From Undaria pinnatifida (Eukaryota > Sar > Phaeophyceae > Laminariales > Alariaceae): a stretch of 64,000 nt of DNA. Both the position numbers and the translations under genes were made by a program. The notes under the pieces are model-generated. The model was not told the DNA's origin, ran no database searches, and saw nothing but the letters and a program-made list of their open reading frames with translations. Below, piece after piece: positions 45,308 to 56,369 of this stretch (within the stretch, counting starts at the first letter, position 1; each line of letters opens with the position of its first letter). The stretch is taken from NCBI GenBank assembly GCA_012845835.1, contig JABAKD010000001.1:7709832-7773831 (forward strand), written 5' to 3'.

Positions 45308-45797
45308 GTAGTGCGCTAGGGGACCGCCGCGCGAGGGAACCGCGCCAGAGCGTTTTTGGGCAGCGGGACCGCCGATCGAGGGGACCGCTAACGGGTTTTG
45401 AGAAGCGGGACCACCGAGAGAGGGGACCGCTAATACGTCTTGGCTAGCGGGACCGTCGAGTAGTGACGAGACCTCCAAAGACTTGAAGGCAGCGGGGCAG
45501 TCGATCTGAGTGCATACTAAAACGTACAGATTTTTTTTTCTTGCTATACCGCATATAAGTTTTATTACGCGTCTGAAAAACGACGTATCCGGACCGAGTT
45601 TGAAAAAAAAACAACTAAAACGTACAGATTTTCCCAATTTAATTTCTCTAAAAATATATAGAAATCTGTACGTTCTAGTATGAAGTTAGATCGGCTGTCC
45701 CGCTGCCTCAAAGTCTTTGGCGGTCCCCTCAGTCGGCGGTCCCGCTGCCCAAAAACGTTCTGGCGGTTCCCTCACGCGGCGGTCCCCTAACGCACTA
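45308..45797. mobile_element. 490-bp inverted-repeat element packed with GGGGACCGCC iterons
   Basis: Terminal inverted repeats of 150 bp or more start TAGTGCG(C/T)TAGGGGACC. The left arm holds about seven GCGGGACC / GGGGACCGC units and the right arm about five in inverse orientation. The left arm has extra units (45380-45450). The word AACGTACAGATT occurs twice forward and once inverted in the centre. TACG occurs on both sides as a possible 4-bp target duplication. No coding. Confidence 0.75.
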
Positions 45798-45878
45798 CAA
45801 TACGTGGTGGAGGAATATAGAACGTTTTGGCCTGAATGTTTATCCTGTTAATACATACATACATACATACGGGGCTTC

Positions 45879-45879
<1 letters not shown>

Positions 45880-45916
<37 letters not shown>

Positions 45917-46010
45917 CTCACATTAACTCGCATAATCAAGTCCGCCCTGTTGTTGTTGTTGTTGTTGTTCTCACATTAACTCGCATAATCAAGTCCGTGG
46001 TCACAGGGCA
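45880..46010 (-). repeat. Tandem retroposon tails (F6) with (AAC)n
   Basis: Two back-to-back copies of (TTG)n then CTCACATTAACTCGCATAAT and CAAGTCCG; the second continues GTGGTCACAGG. On the minus strand this is a 3' tail ending in (AAC)n. Further copies are at 47905-47962 and 57256-57309. Confidence 0.6.
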
Positions 46011-46290
46011 GGCTCCAGTCACTCTGAAGCTGAGGAATACCCCAGGAAAACACACACACAACCCAAGGTGGTGCACGCATATATCACAGCTGCCGCAATT
46101 CATGCCTCCACCAGAAACATATAAAAGTGAAATCGGGAGTCAGTCTACGATGTGCCAGGTCCAGGCCGGTGCATACGTCTCACTACACTCACGCCTGGAG
46201 AAACCAAATGTTCCATTGCCACCCAAGGAAGACTACCACGTACCTTGACCGGGGCCGGCCACACGATATCGGGACACCATCCATTATGTT

Positions 46291-46448
46291 TCACGTTTGG
46301 TTCGGTTTGGTTCGGTCCGGTCTGGTTTGGATTTGTTTGGTTTGGTTTGGTTATATTTTGTTTGGTTTGGTTTGGTTTGGTTTGGTTTGGTTTGGTTTGG
46401 TTTGGTTTGGTTTGGTTTGGTTTGGTTAGGTTTGGTTTGGTTTGGTTG
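46291..46448. repeat. (TTTGG)n array
   Basis: About 30 units of GGTTT/TTTGG with a few variants at the left edge. All frames are open, giving spurious ORFs on both strands. Confidence 0.95.
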
Positions 46449-46544
46449 TTGTGGTCCATGAGGATGCATGTAAGTTACGGTAGAGATCTGAACCTTTTCT
46501 GAGGAGCCCATCGCTTGAGGGTCGCTAAACATCCCCCATCCTAT

Positions 46545-46730
46545 ATGAAGAGATGTATGCTACCGTGAAGAGGTGCGCCATTTTTTTCTGAGGTGATCCT
46601 CGCCCGTTAAGGATCGCCAACAACACTCTCCTCCACAAAAAACTTACATTTGGGGGGAAACCAAGAAAAGGGCTACTCGGACGACGATAAATCCCATGGC
46701 CCACTGTGTAGTAGTAGGTATACACAAAGG
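46545..46730. mobile_element. F2 half element
   Basis: GCTACCGTGAAGAGGTGCGC at the left and interior AAATCCCATGGCCCAC; right end lost before an F1 copy. Confidence 0.5.
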
Positions 46731-47090
46731 AAAATTATGAAAAATGAAAATACACTTCAGCTGTGAGATCGAAGATTTCGTCGAAACTCATCTTTGCATG
46801 CTGTGTGTGATACTCCGATCGCGCGCATTACGAGTTGTGTGTCCTCATTAAGGATATAGGTCCCGGCGACTTCCCTTACAACTACAGTGTAGCTATCAGG
46901 GTCAACAGGATGATTTTAGTCAGTCTGTGCGCGGAAACTATAAAACCCGTTTCTGAGGGGGACAAAATCTGACAGCTGTGAAGGGAAATGTATCCTTTTA
47001 TCAATTGAATCTTGTAAGTGGAATAACCGATGAGGGGGGTGGGGCGGAGTTTTGAAGGACGTGGGGGCCTGGTTTTGATCAAAATCATGG
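46731..47090 (-). mobile_element. F1 element, truncated
   Basis: Terminus to the TTTTGATCAAAATCA block, then unrelated sequence. Confidence 0.85.
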
Positions 47091-47782
47091 CAAAACCCAA
47101 AAACGAAACTACTTTATTTACTTTTTTAGACCAAATAGGTTAGACTAAGCAGCGAGAAAACGTTTTGACGCCAAAAGTGCTACCTCTCTATCGTGTAGCA
47201 CGCGCTTGGTAATTGTTTTTCGTGTTCAACGTTCCCTTTTTTAGCTCTTAATTAACCGCTTTTGGGGGTCGGGTGTACAGACTACAGCTCCTCCTCTTGA
47301 AGAAAAGATGAGCCCCATATAAATATTCTCGAGCCCTATCGTGTCCTTACTGCATGCATCTGTTTTTGGGAGCCGCACAACACGCGCGTAGCGTGTGATG
47401 ATCCTTGCACTGGTCTTCGCGTTTTCCACATGGCGATGAGTCGTTAAATCCCTCGCATTGTGTCGATCGCCATTCATAAGTTACGCAAGCTCCGCTATAG
47501 CGTGCGTGCAGCTACCATTCCGGGTGCTCCTCAAAGTGGGGAGATCTGGCCACCTCGCCACAGAACGACCATGAGCAAAGTCCGAAGGTGAAGGTGCTCT
47601 ATATGATCGAAAAATCTTTAGCGCGGGATATCCTTAACGAGGCCACGTGCCCAGTTGCATCGGAGCATCACACACAGGTTGCAGACATATACTTCGAAGT
47701 ATGAGCTTCAACGAGAATATTCAATCTCACAGGGTTTTTTGTGAAGTAAGAGTGTATTGTATAGACTAGTATATTAGACTGT

Positions 47783-48375
47783 AAATATAAATAATACACT
47801 CCAGCTGTGAGGTCGAAGATTTTGTCGAAACTCATCTTTGCAAGCTGTGTGCGACATTCCGATCGCGCGTATTACTGGATGTGTGTCCTCGTTAAAGATA
47901 CAGGTTGTTGTTTTCTCACATTAACTCTTGTCAAAAATCTAGAGTCCGTGGTCACACAAAGGTTTAGGTTGGTGATTCCCCTTGGAAAAACAGCAGTGTA
48001 GCTTGTATCAGGGTCAACAGGGTGATGTTATTCAGTCTGTGCGCGGAAACTATAAAACCCGTTTTTAAGGAGGACAAAATATGACAGCTGTGGAAGGAAA
48101 TGCATCAGTTTATCAAGTATGTCCTGGAAGTCGTATAACCGGTGAGGGGAGGGCGAGTGTTTAAGAGCGTGGCGGCCTGAATTTGGGCAAGAGGGAGCGG
48201 GGGAGAGGGGGGAAAGGGCGGGGCAACTCAATCTGTACACGGAAACTATAAATCCTTTACGGGAACAAATCTGGCGGTTGTCGAAGGAATGCACCATGTA
48301 ATCATTCGTATCCTGCAAGTCGTACAACCAGCGAAGAGAAGGCGGAGTGTCCGAAGGCGTGGGGGGGGGGGAGAT
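47783..48375 (-). mobile_element. F1 element carrying a short retroposon insertion
   Basis: F1 order is kept, but AGGTCGGCGACTCC is split at 47905-47962 by a TTGTTGTTTTCTCACATTAA...GGTCACA piece (F6). Two internal units follow (48038 and 48238). Confidence 0.85.
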
Positions 48376-48599
48376 TCCCAACAGCTTTATGTCGCATAGA
48401 TGTAGGGGTTCATATACATACATGCTGTATTTCAGTAGATTGAAATCGAACCTCCTTCCGTGCAGGAGTGTAGTACGTCTTCCATCAACAACCACCCATG
48501 ACTCACTACCGACCACACTCACCCGAAAAAATCACCTTCCCCACAACATGCACCCAAAGGAAGCCTATGATTTTCACAGCCGTCAGATGATGTCAGATG

Positions 48600-48945
48600 T
48601 TTTTTTTGTTTTTTGTTTTTTTCTCACACTTTTACTTTCCAGCTTCTGGACAAGCCGTGGTCACAGGTGTCGTTCCTTCTCCCCCCCGGTTCTTGCCTTA
48701 AATTTTTATCGCGCATAGGGTTCAGCAATCCCACTGCTCGTCGATTTTTCATCGAGTGTTGCTAACTCACGCTCTCGCGCTTTCCGCAAGTCAATTTGTG
48801 CACAAGAAAAAGTCCCAACGAATTTATACGCGTATGCACTCGGCGGGGCTCGAACTCACGAAACTGACCTACACCAGGCTCGAGGATAACCTGATACGCC
48901 ACCGGGGCGACCGACTATACCGGGCCAGATGGTGTCCGCTAGTAT
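48600..48945 (-). mobile_element. Second copy of the tRNA-derived SINE
   Basis: Reverse orientation; T-rich tail at 48600-48626, head near 48935. It shares the body and the tRNA-like head with the copy at 36652 and is slightly longer at the 5' end (GCCCGGTATAGTCGGTCGCC). CATCTG next to the tail and CATCTG beyond the head may be the target duplication. Confidence 0.75.
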
Positions 48946-49053
48946 GTCCTCTTGAGAACAGGTAGTCGAGTTTTGGCGTGCAAAAAAGCACCCGGTTGGA
49001 GACCCTGATGATGTCATATCTACGTCCACAAGTGAAAATGATATACCATACCG

Positions 49054-50017
49054 ATAACATACGTCTCTCGCGCGGTCAATTGTTTTCTGCCCCGTCCGAT
49101 GTGATGCAGATGGTAGTGCAAGAAGCATCATCAACAGCATCAACCGCCGCACTGCTGCAGCGGCTGCAGCGGCTGCTGCTGCTGCTGCCTCGCCGCGTGG
49201 AAAATGTCCGTTCCGACCTCCGGCTAAGCAGCCGCAGTACCAGCTTGCTACGTCGTCCCTAGATTCAGGGGACAGCAGGAGAAGCAGTGTCAGCAGCACC
49301 AGCAGCGCCAGCAGCCGCAGCAGTATGGACATAGGTTTCAGCAGTTTCACCGGCAGGGTCCGCAGCACCAGCAGTACCGGAAGCACCACCAGCACCAGCA
49401 ACAACGTCACTGCTGCTGAGGCTGCTGCTTCGTCGAATAACGGGCAATGCCCTTCCAGACCTCCTACGAACCAGCAGCAGCAGCAACAACGACGGCAGCA
49501 GAAACTGCAGCTTTCTTCGCCGTCCCTGTTTGCAGTGGACAGGATCAGCACCAGAAGCGGCAGTATCAGCAACAGCGGCTGGAACAGCAGTACTGCAATC
49601 ATCGCGAGCAACAACACCGACAACAGCAGTGACATCATCACCAACATCCATACCGCAATCCCTTCCAGCAACAGCACCCACAGCGACACCTCAAGAAAGA
49701 GCAGCAGCAAATGTCCCATGGGCAGCAGCAACGGCAGCAGCGCCAGTGACCGTCTCGCGAGTGTCCTCAGTTCAGGTGGCAAGAACGTCCCCCGAGCTAC
49801 GGGCGAAGCTACAGGGAAGAAGCTTCTGGTGGGGGAGGTCAGACTCGATCGATGTATCTCCGGCGGTGGTAGCGGCAGTGGTTGGGTCTACAAAGTATTG
49901 GTAAACGGCGAGCGGCTACCTCCGAAAGCGGTGCCTAAGTGGGCAGTTTGGATTGAGGTGCCAGCGGGCGACACCATCACCCTCGAGGTAAATGAAAAAG
50001 GAAAAACGCTAGAATAG
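49054..50017 (+). CDS. Ser/Asn/Ala-rich open frame with a compact C-terminal domain
   Basis: The frame is open from about 49051 and the first ATG is 49325. It runs through Ala, Ser/Thr/Asn and Gln-rich low-complexity sequence, then a normal-composition C-terminus: LLVGEVRLDRC, WVYKVLVNGERLPPKAVPKW and VPAGDTITLEVN, with a TAG stop at 50015. Alternating hydrophobic residues suggest a small beta-rich domain (inference). The homologous segment at 50110-50273 keeps PLPPKAVP and PEGDTIAIAV, which supports real coding ancestry for this part. The minus strand is also open over the repetitive section, so only the C-terminal ~70 codons are well supported. Confidence 0.45.
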
Positions 50018-50109
50018 CACTGGATCTACACACACGGAGAATGTTTTACATGCCATAGGGCATGATAACATGGTAACTTCTGTAAATACATTAGACTATA
50101 CTCCGGAGT

Positions 50110-50273
50110 GTCTTGTGTATTTTAGTGAGGGGGATCAGGGTGGTTTGACAGCGTACGAAGTTTGGGTATACGGCCAGCCGCTGCCTCCGAAAGCGGTACC
50201 TATGTATGTGTACAGTTTGGATGGAGACGCCAGAGGGGGACACCATCGCCATCGCTGTGAGGAGATAGCTATG
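50110..50273 (+). pseudogene. Frameshifted tandem copy of the 49054-50017 C-terminal domain
   Basis: It repeats the C-terminal domain about 250 bases downstream: YEVWVYGQPLPPKAVP, then, in a frame one base away, TVWMETPEGDTIAIAV and a TAG stop at 50271-50273. Relative to the first copy there are four extra bases between the VP codons and VW. Most other differences are conservative. Confidence 0.6.
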
Positions 50274-53154
50274 AATTATGGATTCAGCCATAAGACTGAA
50301 CAACTTAGTACAGCCACAACTTCCTGAGTTCGTTTTCTTATGTATAGTGTCATGCATATTTGTGATGACCTCGGAAAATGCCACAAGAAGAGCCGTTGTT
50401 CAGAGCTTATTTCGATTGAGGTTGTTGCTCGAACCCCGACTGTTCTTCGTTGTTTATTGGCTAGAGTCGACAACATGTTAACTTGATTAGAGTATAAAAG
50501 GGAAAAGTCAAAACACAAACATCGGCTCAAACTGAAATGGGGTCTGAACAACTATAATACTATGTATGGTAGCATTTGTCCAGGGCATCACAAAAAAGAG
50601 CAATTAGGTGCTTCTATTTTTGTTCGGATTAAGAATAAAAAAATGCCCCACAGTGCTTTTTTTACGCAGTGGCACCACCTTTCTTTGCCTTGTCCGGGGT
50701 TGGAAATTCGCCAACAAGATAGGCCTGATAAATAGCTTTCCAAATCTGTTCGTTTTTTCTGTGGGCTCGTTGAAGTTATAGAGTTTTGTTACTTTTGTCT
50801 CGTGAAGTGCCCCGCGCAGCAATGATCAAACGGTGACCACGAACGCAATAATAGTTGGAGTCTACACGTATATCGCATGTTAGCGCTCGTTCGAACGGCC
50901 TCGTGAAGGGCTTTCATACGTATACCTCAGATCAGTTCAATTCGGTGGAGTGCGCTCGAAATATTAACCTAAAGGTCCGATTTGAGGGTTACTACTGCTA
51001 GACCCACCATACATACGAGCTGGGCCGGCCAAGAAACCCCCTAATCCGTCAGTCGGGCATATAGTTTGACCGGCAGTGACCCACTGCAAACTGAGCATAT
51101 ATATATCCTCGTAACCAGCTAGATACGGTGGTCATTCTAAGCCCTCCAGCTTGAGAATCTGCCACGTTGGTGCCGAAAAAAGTGTTTGCCACTCGCGTCT
51201 CCTAGTTTGAGCATTTTTTTTCACGATTTGTTTGTGTTGCTTTTTCTAAAATTGTTCGAAATACAACGTGGATGGAATTATTGGCTCAATTTTCCTGGGC
51301 ATGTACATCTTGGGACGGGGAGTAGGGACATACCTGGTATGCGTTTCCTTTCATGTGGGTCACTTTCGTTCGAAAGTTATGGATGAATCCCTGAAATATA
51401 CCAGTATGTAAATTGGTATGCAGAGGCACTTCGGTGGAAACTTGGCCAACACCTCTCAATTTTTGAGGTTAGGACCTGAAATTTTGACACGTGATTTGAA
51501 TCAAGCTAAAACAAAAATTGAAAGTGAGATGCAAAAAAAAAAAAAATCGATGCACTTTTCCCGCCTCAAGCTTCAGCAGAAATTTTGGGTCGACCGTAGG
51601 AGGACAATTTTTTGGTTTTTTTTGTTGCACCCGACTTTGAATGTGTTGCTTAGCTTTCTTGAAATCACGTGTCAAAGTTTCGGATCCAAACTCCAAAAAT
51701 TGGGTGTGATATTGCGATAGTGTCCCCATGAGGACCTCTTGCCCGGCCCAGCTTGTATAGTATTTACATCTACCGCATAATAAAGGTGTGTTCAAGTTCT
51801 CTATTTGTTCCATAAATAAATGTGGCTGGGGAGCAAAATGATGAGGTCTAATGGTATTGCTGAAGCCGACAAATTTCCCACAAACAACCCAAGCTCAACC
51901 CAACCCTCAACTAACTCCACAATGTATGTTGCGTTGTTAGTAGATCAAATTCTACCGTTTTAAAAAGGCAAGAAGAACTAACTGTTCCGCCGGTTTTGGG
52001 CGCCCTTCGGTTGTGACTCTAAATTAATTTGTCGAGGTTTCAATTACCAGGTATGTTAATTAGTGTTGAGTGGTTTCGTACCCCAACCGCACTGGGTATA
52101 CTTGTACTGAGTATGTATGGCAAAGAAACCCTACACCTACTGTTCACTTATTAATAGCATCTATCTATAATAGGAAATTCCATGGGCTAGATGTGCAACA
52201 AAACGAACTAATTGGGGAACACCAACAAGAAGACTGCAGAGAGATTTTTTCGTGTCTCGTTTGTGGGGCTTTTGTCGTACAGAAACCGTTGCACCCGCAC
52301 ATCCTGCCGCCTCTACCTTATTAGCACACGCGCCTCTGTCCTGTCCATACATACACAATAATACCTCGGGCAATTTCTAGTGTTTAGCTACTGCTGTATC
52401 TAACAGGGAGAAACAAAGAGAAAGGAAGGAGGGGGAACGCAAGATTGCGACAATTTTATTCCTGTTATTCACCTTCGTCTAGCACAAAGTAAGTAGGCCA
52501 ATCACAGCAGTGTCAAACAAAAGTGGCAACGTCTAGTCTATACAAGTAAAGTTTCGAATCACAAACTGATCTGGAACGGGTAACCCTTCTGGTTGTTTCG
52601 GCGCCAAGACCAATGCTACGGTTGGGTGTTGGGGGGGGGGTCCCTCTTGGGCACTTACTATTCCGTGGCTCGGTGTCACTCGCGCGAGCGGGCTCCCTGT
52701 TTCTTGCGGTGACGGTCTTTCTTTTCGTGCTGTTCAATATTCTCGATATTTACTCGAGAAGGGGTGGTTAGCTACGCTGCACAAAGAAAAAAACGCCGAA
52801 CCAATGTGTTAATTGTCGGTGAGGTACAGTATGTATGTGTATGGTGTTTTATAGTGAGCACACGGTACTGAAAATTAGGGGTATGGTGATACAATCAATA
52901 CCAAAGCCTTGATCCGAGAAGTAGAAACTCGTTGGATCAATATACACGGGTGATCCCTCTATAGTGGCACCGGTGTGTGCTCTATAGAGGGAAATACCGG
53001 CACTATATCGGCAACCGGCACTTACTTATGGTTCCTATCTGTAGTACAAATCGAGTTAACAGGCACTATGAAAGCGGGCAACCGTCACCTGCTCAATCGG
53101 CACTACTAATAGAGCGACCTAACGATCGCATATGTATATATGTATCCGACCCAT
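50274..53154. other. No supported gene
   Basis: Apart from the 51450-51735 palindrome and an F3-like fragment at ~52600-52700 (CCAATGCTACGGTTGGG, CACTCGCGCGAGCGGG), nothing recognisable. Confidence 0.5.
51450..51735. repeat. Long imperfect palindrome (foldback)
   Basis: Two arms of roughly 100-120 bases meet near 51580. GAAATTTTGACACGTGATTT on the left is mirrored by AAATCACGTGTCAAAGTTTC on the right, with matching CAATTTTTGAGG and CCAAAAATTG outer segments. As a result both strands carry a similar ~100-codon frame (TRDLNQAK... and TRDFKKAK...). This is a by-product of the palindrome, not two genes. Confidence 0.65.
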
Positions 53155-53276
53155 ATCCGAGGACGCACAACAACCCGTCATACGCGCGATCGAAGTATCA
53201 CACACAGCTTGCAAAGATGAGTTTCGACAAAATCTTCGATCTCACAGCTAGCTGGAGTGCATTTTTATTTGAATAA
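53155..53276 (+). mobile_element. F1 end fragment
   Basis: From GAGGACGCACAACAACCCGT to the terminal peptide MSFDKIFDLTAS; only the terminal ~120 bases. Confidence 0.8.
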
Positions 53277-53479
53277 GTGTATTTTTAATTCTTGATAAAA
53301 AATTCGGAAATTATATAGACTAGACTATATAGACTACACAATACAGAAACTCAGCCAAAAAGATTCGAAGAGAGGACCAAAAATATAGCAGCCAGCAGCC
53401 AGCTTGCTAGCTACACTGGTACCAGGTATTTGCGGCTGGCATATAATACACTATTTTTTTTTATTTTTTTTTCTTTTAA

Positions 53480-53936
53480 AACCGTCAGATTTATCCCCTT
53501 GAAAGGATTTATAGCTTACATGCACAAATTGCCCCCCCTCCCCCCCCCCCCCCCCCTCCCCCATCCAAACCCGCTCGCTTTTGATCAAAACCAGGCCCCC
53601 ACGTCCTTCAAAACTCCCCCCCCCCCCTCACCGGTTATTCGACTTACAAGATTCACTTGATAAAAGGATACATTTCCCTCCACAGTCACAGCTGTCAGAT
53701 TTTGTCCCCCTCAGAAACGGGTTTTATAGATTCCGCGCACAGACTGACTAAAATCACCCTGTTGACCCTGATAGCTACACTGTAGTTGTAAGGGGAGTCG
53801 CCGACCTATATCCTTAATGAGGATACACAACTCGTAATACGCGCGATCGGAGTATCACACAGCTTGCAAAGATGAGTTTCGACGAAATCTTCGATCTCAC
53901 AGCTGGAGTGTATTTTCATTTTTTATAATAATACTC
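53480..53936 (+). mobile_element. F1 element, one end missing
   Basis: Internal unit, C runs, long arm and terminal segment with MSFDEIFDLTAGV. Confidence 0.85.
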
Positions 53937-55239
53937 GGCTTTGTCGTCGCCGGCGCACAGGGGGCCATACCAGTATCATCCTTACAAGTTTGTGTTCCGG
54001 TATTCAATTTCGTTCCAAAAGTTGCAAAGGGTTTTCTGGGAATTCTAAAAGAGCCTGAGGTGTCCTCATGTTTTGCAGTGTGTGTCCGATCTTCACATTC
54101 ATTTGTTATTAACACTCATTAACATCCTGCACGCCCACTGTCACTCTGTCCGCCCCGATGCCTCTTCTCAGGGAGAGACAAGTTAGCGTGTGCGTGGTCA
54201 CAAATTTCGAAACAGTAGATGGAACATGAGCACGCGGGCAACACTGTTCACTACCCACTGTTGTTGTCCATGCATACAGTAGTACTGCAGTGTACATGAC
54301 ACACCATCAATAGTACTACACGTCTGTACCAGGCACTACTGTTATTATTGCGACTATTTCGACATGTATATATGCTGTTCTTGTTGTGGTAGACGCATGC
54401 ATAGAGTAAAGTTAAAGGTGAACATTTTCTCCTGAGACACTCCTCTCTCACGTTCGACTCATGCTGCGATAGAAGTGCACGTATTTTTTCCATGGCTTCC
54501 CCACTTGAAGAGCGAGCTCTGTTGCCTCACCCGACGAAGTAAATTTGAGTAAAATCAAAGTGCAACTAATAATAATGAACAGATTCATGGTCCAGCCTTA
54601 AAAGCCATGATAAAACATTTCATTATGAGTAAAATTAAAGTGCAACTAATAATAATGAACAGATTCATGGTCCAGGCGTAAAAGTCATAATAAAACACTT
54701 CAAGAGAAACAAGGGCATTCCGACAGTTTCGGAATGAGGAGCTCACTCCTTCTCAAAATATTCTAGCCCAAACGTGCTCTATCGTAGCAAGCGTGTTAGA
54801 TGACTCACACCACGTTATGCTTCATTCAGTCAAAAACTTGTTGATTGGGTAAAATGAAAGGTGTAGTCCGATGACCAAAACATGTGGGCTAGGTTATCCA
54901 AAAACATAAAAATGCAAAGAATGGAGAAAATAAATGTAAAATTCCGACGATTTGGGGATAACTAAGGAGCCCCCTGGCACTCAGAAAATAATGCTGCAAC
55001 AATGTTCTGCCTCTATCGTAGCACGCGTCAGTACACACCAGTACACCAGTACACCGGTACACCAGTACAAATAGTCGTGACCAACACAACGAGATAATGC
55101 GGCACGAGCAGTGCTGACGTTGTGGATTTGTATATATCTGTGACTACGGTCCTGATTTCGAGGGCAGCTGTAGCTCTGGTGTCGTGAGTTGAGTGATCTT
55201 GTCCGTCGAAAGTTAGCAATAGCAGGCGACATATATACC
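53937..55239. other. No supported gene
   Basis: Contains the 80-bp tandem duplication and F2-like ends at 54470 and 54765-55030 (CTACCTCTATCGTAGC-type). Confidence 0.5.
54546..54705. repeat. 80-bp tandem duplication
   Basis: Two units start TGAGTAAAAT(C/T)AAAGTGC at 54546 and 54626 and are nearly identical through CAGATTCATGGTCCAG. Confidence 0.85.
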
Positions 55240-55612
55240 CCCCCCCCCCCCCCCCTACAACCCCGCTCCCTTTTGATCAAAACCAGGCCCCCACGTCCGT
55301 CAAAACTCCGCCCTCCCCTAGCCGGTTATTCGATATACAGGATTCACTTGATAAACGGATGCATTTCCTGCCACAGCTGCCAGATTTTGTCCCCCTCAGA
55401 AACGAGTTTAATCGTTTCCAGACTGACTGACTAACATCACCCTGTTGATCCTGATAGATGCACTGTAGTTGCAAGGGGAGTCACGGAGCTATATCCTTAA
55501 TGAGGACACACAACCCGTAATACGCGCGATCGGAGTATCACACACAGCTTGCAAAGGTGAGTTTCGACAAAATGTTCGATCTCACAGCTGGAGTGTATTT
55601 TTAGTTTAAAAA
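55240..55612 (+). mobile_element. F1 element, long arm
   Basis: C run, then TTTTGATCAAAACCAGGC to the terminal segment, where the ATG is GTG (AAAGGTGAGTTTCGAC). Confidence 0.85.
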
Positions 55613-55867
55613 TATACATATCCCAAGATCCTTGGAATGGGAGGCAAGGATGCAGGCGCCTTGCCTCAAACACACACGTATTATTGCCCTTATTATGGAT
55701 TTAACGTTGCATTTTCTCGTTCCTCACCCGAACAAACACGGGCGTGTGTTCCGCGCTGCGATAAGTAGTGTTTCAGACGAAAACAAAGCGAGGTCCTGCA
55801 CTCATTGACATCGAGTTGGCCAACAATCCCTCCCCAACCTGCGTCGACTAAACGTATTATTCCGCAG

Positions 55868-56167
55868 GTTTTTGCCCGGGACACGCGCTCAACTACCTAC
55901 AACGAACACCACCAAGACCAAGAGTCACAAACAGCATCAGCAGAAGGGAAAGCCGATGAATTCATATCGGTAGGGTCCAAGACAATCCAGCCACTCGATT
56001 TCTTCAAGGTTTCTGGGGTTGACGTCGCGGCGGGCGCAGTGCCGCTCGGCTGGGAGCGATGCCCCGATGTGGCGATGGCTTTGGAGATGAGGCTGGAAGC
56101 GGACGCAAGTCTGGCGGGCACGGGGGCGGTGTATGGAAGAGGGACGCTTTCCACTAGGAGCTGCGAG
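55868..56167 (+). CDS. Exon of an unrecognised gene (first of four visible)
   Basis: About 100 codons follow TTATTCCGCAG, phase 0, reading VFARDTRSTTYNEHH, LDFFKVSGVDVAAGAVPLGW, then MALEMRLEADASLAGTGAVY and LSTRSCE. The end is uncertain: either GAG/GTCCGC at 56167, or a GC-type donor CAG/GCGAGC at 56179, both phase 0. A partial copy at 57342-57398 keeps LSTRSCEVRK with only synonymous changes there, which favours coding through VRK and hence the later donor. Phase fits the exon at 58316. Function unknown. Confidence 0.5.
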
Positions 56168-56369
56168 GTCCGCAAACAGGCGAGCACACTTTCCTTTCTT
56201 TCTTTTGCCCTTCGGTTTTCTTCATTCATTATTGTAATAATGCGGTTTCGAGGGTTTGGCTAGTAGGATATATTATACTTTCGCGCAGGTTATTCCCGGG
56301 TACCACGCGCGGGTACCGCATCGAATTGATGGTGGGAATTCCCGGGTATAACCCCGAAGTACCTACCGA

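Noticed and set aside
44687-45447. Poly-Ser, poly-Tyr and poly-Gly/Pro frames
   Set aside because: Produced by the (TAG)n array and G runs.
45880-46010. CRISPR-like direct repeats
   Set aside because: Only two copies of a retroposon tail with a trinucleotide array; eukaryotic context.
46127-46532. Frames of WFGLVWFGL or NQTKPNQTKP repeats on both strands
   Set aside because: Direct translations of the (TTTGG)n array.
48856-49782. 308-codon minus frame, Leu-rich
   Set aside because: Antisense of the Ser/Asn/Ala repeat region and overlapping a SINE head; no ordinary protein sequence.
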